A stretch of DNA of 58,450 bases from NCBI GenBank assembly GCA_027448765.1, contig DAIDMV010000001.1, positions 14,439 through 72,888 on the forward strand, in the 5' to 3' direction. The stretch is from a bacterium. GTDB taxonomy: Bacteria > Patescibacteriota > Saccharimonadia > Saccharimonadales > UBA4665. The notes under the pieces were generated by a model. That model ran no database searches and was not told the DNA's origin. It worked only from the letters and a program-made list of their open reading frames with translations. Below are positions 34,778 through 41,297 of the stretch, piece by piece (position 1 is the stretch's first letter; every line of letters starts with the position of its first letter). A program made the position numbers and the translations under genes.

Positions 34778-35554
34778 ATGGTAAGAGTTATATTAATCTT
34801 AGTTTGTGTTATTTGTTTAATTTTGGCTTTTAAGCCAGAAAAAAAGAAAGTATTAATCGAAAAACATCCTTCAACCTTGACGACTGAAGCTAGCCCAATT
34901 ATTCATAAAAAAAGTAGTGTCAATAATTGTTCTAATAAAATAGTTATATATTTTGATAAATATGGTTTTGAGCCAAATGAATTAACGGTACCACTTAATA
35001 GCCAAGTAACCGTTAGAAACACTACTAATAAAAATTTATTATTTGAAGCTTTAGCTAATCAGCCCAATCAAAATAATGCTTTAAATTTAGGAACAATACC
35101 TCCGGGTGGTGCTAAAAGTTTTCAGATTAATAAATCTGGTGTTTGGCAGTTTCAAGCTAATAATAAACCTGAAGTTAGGGGTGAAATTGGTGTTGGTTCT
35201 TTGGGTTATTATCCATCAGGCCTTTGCTATAATAAATCTAAAAATAGTTTTTATGCTCTTACAAAAAAAACTTTTAAGATTTTTTATGACAGCTTTGGTT
35301 TTATGCCAAATCTAATTTCTGTTAAAACCGGAACTAGTATTGTTATTTATAATAAATCTACCTTCACTCAACCTGGACCAATGTTTTTTGCACCAAGGCA
35401 GATTGATCAATCAAGTATTTATCAACTTTTAAGCCTAGGTTTTATTTATAAGCAGCAACAAAAATCTTTTATAGCTCAGTATCCTGGTATTTACAAATAT
35501 CAGGATGTTTATCAACCCCAACCAAAATCTTTGGGTGAAGTTAAAGTTTATTAA
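34778..35554 (+). CDS. Membrane-anchored tandem cupredoxin-like protein without copper ligands
   Basis: 258 residues. An N-terminal helix (VILILVCVICLILAF) acts as anchor or signal. Two similar domains follow: IYFDKYGFEPNELTVPLNSQVTVRN... ending GVWQFQANNKPEVRGEIGV, and IFYDSFGFMPNLISVKTGTSIVIYN... ending GIYKYQDVYQPQPKSLGEVKV. These are the beta-strand patterns of cupredoxins, but the His/Cys/Met copper ligands expected after the V-x-N strand and near the C-terminus are absent in both. Divergent from the apbE-FNR operon. Structural or binding role unknown. Confidence 0.7.
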   Translation: MVRVILILVCVICLILAFKPEKKKVLIEKHPSTLTTEASPIIHKKSSVNNCSNKIVIYFDKYGFEPNELTVPLNSQVTVRNTTNKNLLFEALANQPNQNNALNLGTIPPGGAKSFQINKSGVWQFQANNKPEVRGEIGVGSLGYYPSGLCYNKSKNSFYALTKKTFKIFYDSFGFMPNLISVKTGTSIVIYNKSTFTQPGPMFFAPRQIDQSSIYQLLSLGFIYKQQQKSFIAQYPGIYKYQDVYQPQPKSLGEVKVY

Positions 35555-35592
35555 GATTTTTTAAATGATATTTGTTTTTAAATAAATTATAA

Positions 35593-35763
35593 ATAGCTTA
35601 TAGACATCAATTAACTAACGGTAAGTTTGCAACCGAAGTTTTCAATTATCTATCACAAGCTAAGTTTGACCCTAATAACCCTCAACATGTTGAGAGAGTT
35701 GCTAGTCCCAAGACCGCTATTTTAGCAGATTCCTGCTTTATCAATAATTTATTAGCTAGCTAG
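35593..35763 (+). pseudogene. Coding remnant at the start of the tRNA-Lys island
   Basis: A frame of 56 codons without an ATG reads IAYRHQLTNGKFATEVFNYL, SQAKFDPNNPQHVERVASPK and TAILADSCFINNLLAS before TAG. It has protein-like composition but I recognise no family. From 35764 to 36061 I see no gene; a small hairpin GTCTGAAGAC lies at 35873-35882. Confidence 0.35.
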
Positions 35764-36061
35764 TGGTCATTAGAGAAAGATACTATAAGAAAGGGTAAAA
35801 TTAAATTGGTTTTAGTGAAATTTCAGTTACTCAGGATAAAAAAGAGTTTATACCCGGAGGTAATTAAAAATCGTCTGAAGACGCTGATTTTGTCGTAGTG
35901 TAGGTCCTGTAAAGAAGTAAGTTGTATATTTTTCACCCAAGAATTTCTTAAATGGAGGCAACTTCTTGATAGTCAACATAGACAGGCTCGAATTCAAAAG
36001 AATGAATAAAATTAATTTGACATTATAGCTAATAGGTAGCATTCGTGGTAAAATGTATTAT

Positions 36062-36682
36062 ATGTCAGAAATTCTTACGTCAAGACGTTTTACTATTAAG
36101 CATTTGGCCGCATCGTTAGCCGTAACAGCACTATTTTTATCTGGCTGTGGTGAATCAAAACCTACTTCAACCACCCCAAGAGTGAAATCAGTAAATGAGG
36201 TACCCAACTTTTCTAAGTTGACTAAAGGAGGGGTTTCTTGTGAGCAGGGATATCCTAGGCCTTGTTACCAACCCTTATATAAAAGCCCTAAAGAAGAACG
36301 TCCTTTAACAACTAACGATATAGTTAATGCTTATTCTGTTTCAGGAAACATAGCACATGTTGATTGGCCCTATGAAACTTATGGACAACATATTGGCAAT
36401 TCTGTATCTGTCGTATGTCAAGTTAAAGGTGAATCAATCTCTAATGCATATGGGCAAAGTACAAAAGTATGGGATGTTATTAAAGTACCTGTTTCGGAAA
36501 TTAATTCACAGGCATTATCTGAAGCAGAAAGTGGCAACGCTAGTTTTGGTGTCGAGAAGAATGGGCAAGGAAAAGTTGAAGCGATATTTGCTTACGCTTC
36601 AAGCATTTGGCTTGGTGGAACATTAAGTCAGTTAGGATCATGCAGTCAAATTGAAAACCCATCTAGATATCCAAATGCTTAA
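36062..36682 (+). CDS. Putative lipoprotein, hypothetical
   Basis: 206 residues from ATG 36062. The signal peptide has a basic start (SRRFTIKHLA) and a lipobox LFLSGC with Cys29 as the lipidation site. A proline/serine-rich linker and a compact domain with several cysteines follow (SCEQGYPRPCYQPLY, SVVCQVKGE, LGSCSQIEN), and a GEVKVWDVIKVP-like segment (STKVWDVIKVPVSEIN) is visible. TAAAAT lies 7 nt before the start (leaderless). GC content looks higher than in core genes. Outside the TA cassettes, but in the same island. Function unknown. Confidence 0.65.
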   Translation: MSEILTSRRFTIKHLAASLAVTALFLSGCGESKPTSTTPRVKSVNEVPNFSKLTKGGVSCEQGYPRPCYQPLYKSPKEERPLTTNDIVNAYSVSGNIAHVDWPYETYGQHIGNSVSVVCQVKGESISNAYGQSTKVWDVIKVPVSEINSQALSEAESGNASFGVEKNGQGKVEAIFAYASSIWLGGTLSQLGSCSQIENPSRYPNA

Positions 36683-36728
36683 TTATATATAAGGTAGCAT
36701 GATGGGGCAGAATTTTATAGGGAAAGAC

Positions 36729-36760
36729 TGGAGAGCTAAGTGTGACCTTAGCGCAACTGA
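36729..36760 (+). repeat. att-like direct repeat A (tRNA-Lys island)
   Basis: 32 nt. From its second base, the 31 nt match repeat B at 25 positions (mismatches at repeat positions 2, 6, 7, 9, 19 and 23). It starts TGGAG like the tRNA-Lys gene end and finishes GCGCAACTGA. The toxin stop codon of cassette A lies 18 nt to the right. Confidence 0.75.
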
Positions 36761-36777
36761 GATTAGTAAAGATTTTG

Positions 36778-37129
36778 CTATTTATATAGTTGACTGTGAG
36801 TACCTATAAAACCGAAGATAATAACAATATCGCCTTTGACCGTATACAGTGCACGGACATCACCGGTGACATCAATATCACGAACGATTTTTTCTACAAA
36901 TTGAGGTGTAATAACTTCTGCGACTCTAGATAAAAGATGAATACGACTTTTAGCCCCTTGTTTAGTGAGCTTAAATTTTTTAGTTAATACAGTTTCTAGT
37001 TCTTTAAGAATAAAAGGGGAGGTAACTAATTTAACATGCTCTCTTGAAACTGCTTGTTGCAAACGTAATATCTCTTCACGTCGAGAAAGAATTGTAGCTA
37101 AAACACTAGTGTCGTAAACGGACCCCCAT
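36778..37129 (-). pseudogene. Chimeric PIN / YafQ-like toxin with a 5' frameshift
   Basis: The first part reads VYDTSVLATILSRREEILRL then VTSPFILKELETVLTKKFKL up to AEVITP, which is a PIN (COG1569-like) toxin. The last 33 residues, DIDVTGDVRALYTVKGD then IVIIFGFIGTHSQLYK, match the C-terminus of the YafQ/RelE toxin at 39648 (SIDIQGDLRVIYYIKDGR then VIIFALIGTHSQLYG). So two toxin families are fused within one frame. ATG 37129, 6 nt after the antitoxin stop, is out of frame by one base in a G5 run; four Gs would give MGSVYDTSVL. The PIN catalytic C-terminal aspartates are lost. Probably inactive. Confidence 0.7.
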
Positions 37130-37135
37130 GACTAT

Positions 37136-37402
37136 TTAGGCTTTACTTTTCGTTTTTCTAACCTCTTTGCCGGCTCGTATAAAGTCATCGTCTGACGTGT
37201 AGCCTGATCGTTTGGCTTTCAACTGTAATTCATCAGCTCCTGCTGCTAAAGCATCCCAGACATCATTATCTTTTAATTGCAATCGGTTTACTACAGATTG
37301 ACGTATAAATTCACTACGAGTAGCATAATTTGCTTTAGCTACAGCATCGATTTTCTTAACTAATTCTTCTGGAAATGAAATGTTGATTATTTGTGATGCC
37401 AT
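37136..37402 (-). CDS. Ribbon-helix-helix antitoxin (CopG/ParD-like)
   Basis: 88 residues. IINISFPEELVKKIDAVAKANYATRSEFIRQSVVNRL is a typical RHH DNA-binding domain, with a basic C-terminal tail. It is the partner of the downstream PIN-derived toxin. TTGACA and TATAAT occur upstream on the minus strand (37457-37431 region), with a long AT-rich leader. It appears intact although its toxin is chimeric and frameshifted. Confidence 0.82.
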   Translation of the reverse strand: MASQIINISFPEELVKKIDAVAKANYATRSEFIRQSVVNRLQLKDNDVWDALAAGADELQLKAKRSGYTSDDDFIRAGKEVRKTKSKA

Positions 37403-38086
37403 ATAAATCCTATACTAATTACATATAAAAATTATAGTAAGTTTATATATATGTCAATACTGACTTTAACTACTAATAAGCATAAAAGTTCTAACACAAG
37501 TCATGTTAGAAGTGCACCCCAAGAATAATTTTCACTTCTCGATTAAAGAAATACTGTCTTAGAAAGAGTTATTAATGCGTGAGTTTCAAAGTTATTTATC
37601 TAACAATATTATGCAACCAGAAAGCTTTAGCAAGACATATTTTAATTTAGCTAGACGATCGTCATCGTGGAAGCTGTGGTAACCGAAATCAGGAACATCT
37701 AAGGGTATTAATGTCGAGCTACTTGCTCTGTTAAAATGAGGTAAAATAAATCTACGAACAAAGAAGATATAGACGATGGTACAGTTCGTAAAATACCAGC
37801 CAATTAAAAGAAAGTTATTGCTTGGCCTAAAGCACGAGTAGTCCGGCAAAGCCTTACGCCACTGTCACGCAATGAATGGATCTAGTGGACCGTGACAGTA
37901 AACAACATAAAACAAGATGATCATATTAAACGAGTGGTCTCTGAGCTGAAAAAAGGAATGCGTCGACCTTGTTGCTGGCAAGGTTGTTAGTACTTTTGGG
38001 GACCATGTTCAATTGCACCTGCGGCAATAAATATTATGTGCCACTTTGACACCAAACAAGACATTATTGTAGTCTTTTTTGGTTCG
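37403..38086. other. Stretch without an intact gene in cassette A
   Basis: I find only short frames, such as 37575-37682 on the plus strand (35 codons, MREFQSYLSNNIMQPESFSK...). There is also a hairpin with arms CTGTCACG (37861-37868) and CGTGACAG. It looks like decayed coding sequence of unknown origin between the antitoxin promoter and repeat B. Confidence 0.5.
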
Positions 38087-38118
38087 TAGAGGACCAAGTG
38101 TGACTTTATCGCAACTGA
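38087..38118 (+). repeat. att-like direct repeat B (tRNA-Lys island)
   Basis: The 24 nt from 38083 to 38106 match the tRNA-Lys gene end (40370-40393) at 21 positions, with the same TTCGT before it. The right end TATCGCAACTGA is not tRNA-like but is shared with repeats A and C. It marks the left end of the VapBC cassette. Confidence 0.8.
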
Positions 38119-38202
38119 ATCAAAAGAGAGAGTCCTAACTTATTTATTGCTACATTAAACGAAACCATTGCGTGTAGCACGTGAATTTGTTATAGTAATT
38201 AC

Positions 38203-38436
38203 ATGAAGCAGAATATAACAGTACAACTGGATCAGTCGATAATCCGTGACGCTAAAGTCTTGGCGGCCAAAAGGTCATCCTCCTTGAGTAAGTTTTTATC
38301 TGATCAGATACAGTTGATTGCAGCCCAAGAATCCGACTACGAGCGTAATAAAAAGCTGGCTCTTGCAAGGCTTGATAAGGGTTATTCTCTAGGTGGTGGC
38401 AAGATGCCCAAACGAGAAGAATTATATAACAGATGA
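38203..38436 (+). CDS. Antitoxin, VapB-like
   Basis: 77 residues. MKQNITVQLDQSIIRDAKVL then AAKRSSSLSKFLSDQIQLIA is a strand-helix-helix DNA-binding domain. The tail (LDKGYSLGGGKMPKREELYN) is the glycine-rich stretch typical for antitoxins that thread into a PIN toxin active site. It overlaps the toxin start by 4 nt, so the pair is translationally coupled. TATAGT lies 8 nt upstream of ATG 38203. Confidence 0.8.
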   Translation: MKQNITVQLDQSIIRDAKVLAAKRSSSLSKFLSDQIQLIAAQESDYERNKKLALARLDKGYSLGGGKMPKREELYNR

Positions 38437-38843
38437 TTTTTTTAGATACGAATATCCTAGTATACGCTTATGATTTGGATGAAAAATCTAAGCGTCAAAC
38501 AGCTAAAGCTATTTTGGTCGATTGTTGGAATAATCGTTCGGGGATTATTAGTACTCAAGTACTCCAAGAGTTCTATGTAACTTTAACTCGTAAATTGTCG
38601 AGTAAACTGCCCGCCACTGAAGCCAGAGCGGTAATTAGAGATTTCTTCCCGTGGTCAATTTATCAAATCGCTCCTACAGACATAGCTGAGGCTTCAGAAA
38701 TAGAAGATCAATATGGATACACATTTTGGGACTCTTTAGTTATTACAGCCGCACGAAATGCTAGTGCAGAAGTATTATACAGTGAAGATATGCAAGACGG
38801 TCAGAAGTTAGGTGATCTAAAAATTATTAACCCATTTAAGTAG
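38433..38843 (+). CDS. vapC: PIN-domain RNase toxin VapC
   Basis: 136 residues with a complete acidic centre: D5 (FLDTNILVYAYD), E46 (STQVLQEFYVTL), D100 (FWDSLVITAA) and D119 (YSEDMQDG). VapC toxins are Mg2+-dependent endoribonucleases, mostly against tRNA or 23S rRNA. This is the most clearly intact TA module of the island, in cassette B, and lies on the opposite strand to the neighbouring TA pairs. Confidence 0.9.
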   Translation: MIFLDTNILVYAYDLDEKSKRQTAKAILVDCWNNRSGIISTQVLQEFYVTLTRKLSSKLPATEARAVIRDFFPWSIYQIAPTDIAEASEIEDQYGYTFWDSLVITAARNASAEVLYSEDMQDGQKLGDLKIINPFK

Positions 38844-38912
38844 AACAGCACATTGCTCGTGGTTGTGGAGGGTCATCGTAGTCATGCAACTATTTTCCAA
38901 TCATACAATAAT

Positions 38913-39513
38913 TTAAAGATTACTAGTGGCTAAGATTTTTTGAGCGTCTATATTCACAAGTTCAGAGGCACTTTTCTTAGTTTTTGCATAATAGTCTTTA
39001 CAAAGTTTATAAGTATCGCTATATCCAAACCACCTATCTATGTCTTTTCTCCTCAAAAACTAATCACTATGGTCATAGATTTTTGAATTAATTAGTTTGT
39101 TAGCTTTAGCGATTTGTTTATCTTTTAAGCTACCATTGCCATAGATTGGAGTTCTGCCATCATGCTGTTCTTCGTATAGACAAGCCATACCTTCTGAAAT
39201 CACTGCCTCACCCAAAGTCTCACCATAGCCTGGTTTACGTCATCTCATACAATGATGGATTTCGTGCAATGGGGTTTCGTTTAATCCGTCTTGGGTAATT
39301 TTGTTTGAATTTGGAGTCAAATGAAACACAAACATGATCAGGGCTTGGCGAATTACCACTAATGCCATATTCTGGAATGACTAACGCTACTGCGGAGACA
39401 AATATGATGTCTATCTTTGTGGCGTCTAATTCTTTTTCAACAATCGGAATAACTGTACTGAGTGATTTTGAAGTTATATCAATCAATTTATCTAGTTCGC
39501 CTATTGAAGGCAT
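38913..39513 (-). pseudogene. Decayed Zn-dependent protease-like gene (DUF2268 type)
   Basis: The frame begins MPSIGELDKLIDITSKSLST then IDIIFVSAVALVIPEYGISG up to VSFD, then shifts by one base and continues PNSNKITQDGLNETPLHEIHHCMR. HEIHH is the zinc-binding HEXXH. It then passes a TGA, continues RKPGYGETLGEAVISEGMAC (second zinc region), passes a TAG after HSD, and ends near KIL. Both stops lie where tryptophan is expected (MRWRKP, HSDWFL). Three lesions mean it is dead. It is passenger DNA of cassette B. Confidence 0.72.
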
Positions 39514-39530
39514 ATTATTAGTGTATCAAA

Positions 39531-39555
39531 AAATAGAGGTAAATTACCTCTATTT
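39531..39555. promoter_or_regulatory. Perfect 25-bp palindrome before the decayed protease
   Basis: AAATAGAGGTAA and TTACCTCTATTT flank a single base. It lies 17 nt upstream of the pseudogene start on its strand and 16 nt left of repeat C. It may be an operator or part of a recombination site. Confidence 0.4.
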
Positions 39556-39570
39556 AAAGTGTCAGCGTAT

Positions 39571-39602
39571 TGGAGGGCCTAGTGTAAAACTATTACAACT
39601 GA
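39571..39602 (+). repeat. att-like direct repeat C (tRNA-Lys island)
   Basis: From its second base, 22 of 31 nt match repeat B. The first 14 nt (TGGAGGGCCTAGTG) match the tRNA-Lys end at 12 positions. It ends ACAACTGA. It lies 45 nt before the YafQ toxin stop, so it marks the left end of the YafQ-DinJ cassette. Confidence 0.7.
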
Positions 39603-39647
39603 GTTGAGACTTCATCCAGCCGTTTTTATTACCAATTTACATATAAT

Positions 39648-39917
39648 TTAACCGTATAGCTGGCTATGGGTACCAATTAAGGCAAATATAATAACTCTGC
39701 CGTCTTTAATATAGTAAATCACTCTTAAATCACCTTGAATATCTATACTACGACATCCCTTGTAGTTACCTTTTAAAGCATGGTCGCGGAGTACTTTATC
39801 ATTAGGGTTCTTCTTAAATAAATCTAAACGTTCATAGAAACGATTTTGTTGAGTTTCACGAAGCTTTTTAAATTGTTTAGTAAAGCCTTTCGTAAATTGA
39901 ATCTGGTGATACAACAT
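39648..39917 (-). CDS. RelE/YafQ-family mRNA interferase toxin
   Basis: 89 residues. FTKGFTKQFKKLRETQQNRF is the N-terminal helix pair, DHALKGNYKGCRSIDIQGDL the central strand region, and RVIYYIKDGRVIIFALIGTH the RelE-fold end, with the YafQ-type catalytic histidine in GTHSQLYG. It cleaves mRNA on the ribosome when freed from its antitoxin. The start lies 3 nt after the antitoxin stop. Its C-terminus is closely related to the end of the chimeric toxin at 36778, so the cassettes have exchanged sequence. Confidence 0.88.
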   Translation of the reverse strand: MLYHQIQFTKGFTKQFKKLRETQQNRFYERLDLFKKNPNDKVLRDHALKGNYKGCRSIDIQGDLRVIYYIKDGRVIIFALIGTHSQLYG

Positions 39918-39920
39918 AAA

Positions 39921-40196
39921 CTAAAGGCTTTTAAGGTAATCTATTGCTTCTTGAGCCGTATTGAATGCTGGACTAAGCTCACCGGACTCTATTTCCTTCT
40001 CTGCTTGCTCTATCAGTTTTTCCATTTTAGGAGTCATTATTTCAACCGCACTAAAATGAATCTGTCCTGTTTCAACTAATTCCATAAGGTAAGCGTTTAC
40101 AAGAGTGCTAAGAGGTATGCCAAAAGAGCCAGCTACTACCTGAGCTTGCTTTTTTATCTGTTCATTAACTTTAACGTTTAAAATAGCTGTCTTCAT
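39921..40196 (-). CDS. RelB/DinJ-family antitoxin
   Basis: 91 residues. MKTAILNVKVNEQIKKQAQV is the beta strand and helix of the RelB/DinJ ribbon-helix-helix domain (with FGIPLSTLVNAYLMELV), and the C-terminal part (EKLIEQAEKEIESGELSPAF then NTAQEAIDYLKSL) is the toxin-binding tail with the typical DinJ ending. It is encoded with YafQ and presumably represses its own promoter through the ACAAAGT inverted repeat at 40200-40217. Confidence 0.9.
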   Translation of the reverse strand: MKTAILNVKVNEQIKKQAQVVAGSFGIPLSTLVNAYLMELVETGQIHFSAVEIMTPKMEKLIEQAEKEIESGELSPAFNTAQEAIDYLKSL

Positions 40197-40199
40197 ATA

Positions 40200-40231
40200 A
40201 CAAAGTATACACTTTGTATATTTATTGTCAA
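40200..40231 (-). promoter_or_regulatory. Promoter and operator of dinJ-yafQ
   Basis: On the minus strand TTGACA (40231-40226) and TATACT (40209-40204) are 16 nt apart. The inverted repeat ACAAAGT-ATAC-ACTTTGT (40200-40217) covers the -10 box, a likely antitoxin site. Confidence 0.7.
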
Positions 40232-40247
40232 CCCTATTTGAGTATAG

Positions 40248-40316
40248 TTGGGGGTAACTTCTATAAACTTTTGCAGAAAATTTTAGTCATTTGAAATCTA
40301 AAGTTGTTACCCCCAA
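40248..40316. repeat. 69-bp inverted-repeat element between TA pair and tRNA-Lys
   Basis: TTGGGGGTAAC (40248-40258) and GTTACCCCCAA (40306-40316) are perfect 11-bp arms; AACTTT/AAAGTT inside can extend the stem. It could be a MITE-like element, the terminal repeat pair of a lost element or a structured RNA. There is no coding capacity between the arms. Confidence 0.6.
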
Positions 40317-40373
40317 GAATTAACGGATGTAAAACAATGAACTTACTAGTAATAATTGATGATTCTTTATTCG

Positions 40374-40450
40374 TGGAGGACCCAGTGAGACTTGAACTCA
40401 CGACACCCTGCTTAAAAGGCAGGTGCTCTAACCAGCTGAGCTATGGGTCC
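40374..40450 (-). tRNA. tRNA-Lys (UUU)
   Basis: 77 nt with CCA encoded (40374-40376). Acceptor GGACCCA/TGGGTCC, loop CTTTTAA giving anticodon UUU, and T arm GTGAG-TTCAAGT-CTCAC. The discriminator base is U (plus strand A40377), unusual for tRNA-Lys. The 3' third of the gene is the sequence copied in repeats A, B and C, which points to use as an integration site. Confidence 0.93.
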
Positions 40451-40563
40451 GTATGATTGATGTTAATTTATCTTTATTGTTGATACAACCATTAACAACA
40501 TTAGTATATTATATCTAATAAAATGATATAATAACAGATATAATTATAAAAGGATAGCATAAA

Positions 40564-41295
40564 ATGTCTGGACATTCCAAATGGTCAACTATCAAAAGAC
40601 AAAAGGGTCTAAAAGACGCTGCTAAAGGCCAAATCTTTACTAAACTTAGTAATGCTATTGTTATTGCTGCTAGAAGTGGTACTGATCCAGAAACTAATTT
40701 TAGTCTAAGGCTCGCTATTGATAAAGCTAAAGCCAATAATATGCCAATGGCTAATATTCAACGAGCTATTAATCGAGTTTTGGATAAAAACGCTAGTGTT
40801 TTAGAGGAAGTTTTATACGAAGGTTATGGTCCTACTGGAGTTGCAATTTTGGTTAATGCTTTAACTGATAATATTAATAGAACTTATCCAGAAATAAGAT
40901 TAGCTTTTACAAAACATGGTGGATCGATTGCTGATAAGGGATCGGTTGTTTTCCAGTTTAATCACAAAGGTATGATTAAAATGAGAGGCAATTATGATGA
41001 TATTTTGTTAAAAGCTTTAGATTTAGATGTTGATGATGTTATAGAAGCAGATCAAGAAATTATTGCTTATACCGATCTTAAAAAAATGGCTTTAGTGCGG
41101 GATGGATTAAGAAATCAAGGAGTTGATATCATAGAAGCTGGTTTAACCTATTTACCAAATCAAATTATAGAAATTAATGATCCTTCAACAGCCGGTAAAA
41201 TTTTAAGATTAATGGATGCTTTAGATGAAATCGATGATGTTAGTGAAGTTTTTTATAATTTTAATATCGCTGACGAAGTGATAGAAAAAATTTAA
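40564..41295 (+). CDS. yebC: YebC/PmpR-family regulatory protein
   Basis: 243 residues. MSGHSKWSTIKRQKGLKDAAKGQIFTKL is the diagnostic N-terminus (SGHSKWANIKH type), with GYGPTGVAILVNALTDN and KHGGSIADKGSVVFQF in the middle. YebC proteins act as transcriptional regulators, and recent work ties some to translation of proline-rich stretches. yebC-ruvC-ruvA-ruvB is the classic bacterial order, kept here. AAAAGGA lies 9 nt upstream of the start. ruvC begins 2 nt after the stop. Confidence 0.97.
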   Translation: MSGHSKWSTIKRQKGLKDAAKGQIFTKLSNAIVIAARSGTDPETNFSLRLAIDKAKANNMPMANIQRAINRVLDKNASVLEEVLYEGYGPTGVAILVNALTDNINRTYPEIRLAFTKHGGSIADKGSVVFQFNHKGMIKMRGNYDDILLKALDLDVDDVIEADQEIIAYTDLKKMALVRDGLRNQGVDIIEAGLTYLPNQIIEINDPSTAGKILRLMDALDEIDDVSEVFYNFNIADEVIEKI

Positions 41296-41297
41296 CT

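Noticed and set aside
37592-37849. Minus-strand open frame of 85 codons
   Set aside because: Odd composition, no ribosome site or promoter and no family resemblance. It lies in a decayed region.
38203-38843. Integrase or recombinase within the tRNA-Lys island
   Set aside because: No frame on either strand shows tyrosine or serine recombinase motifs. The genes present are TA modules and remnants.
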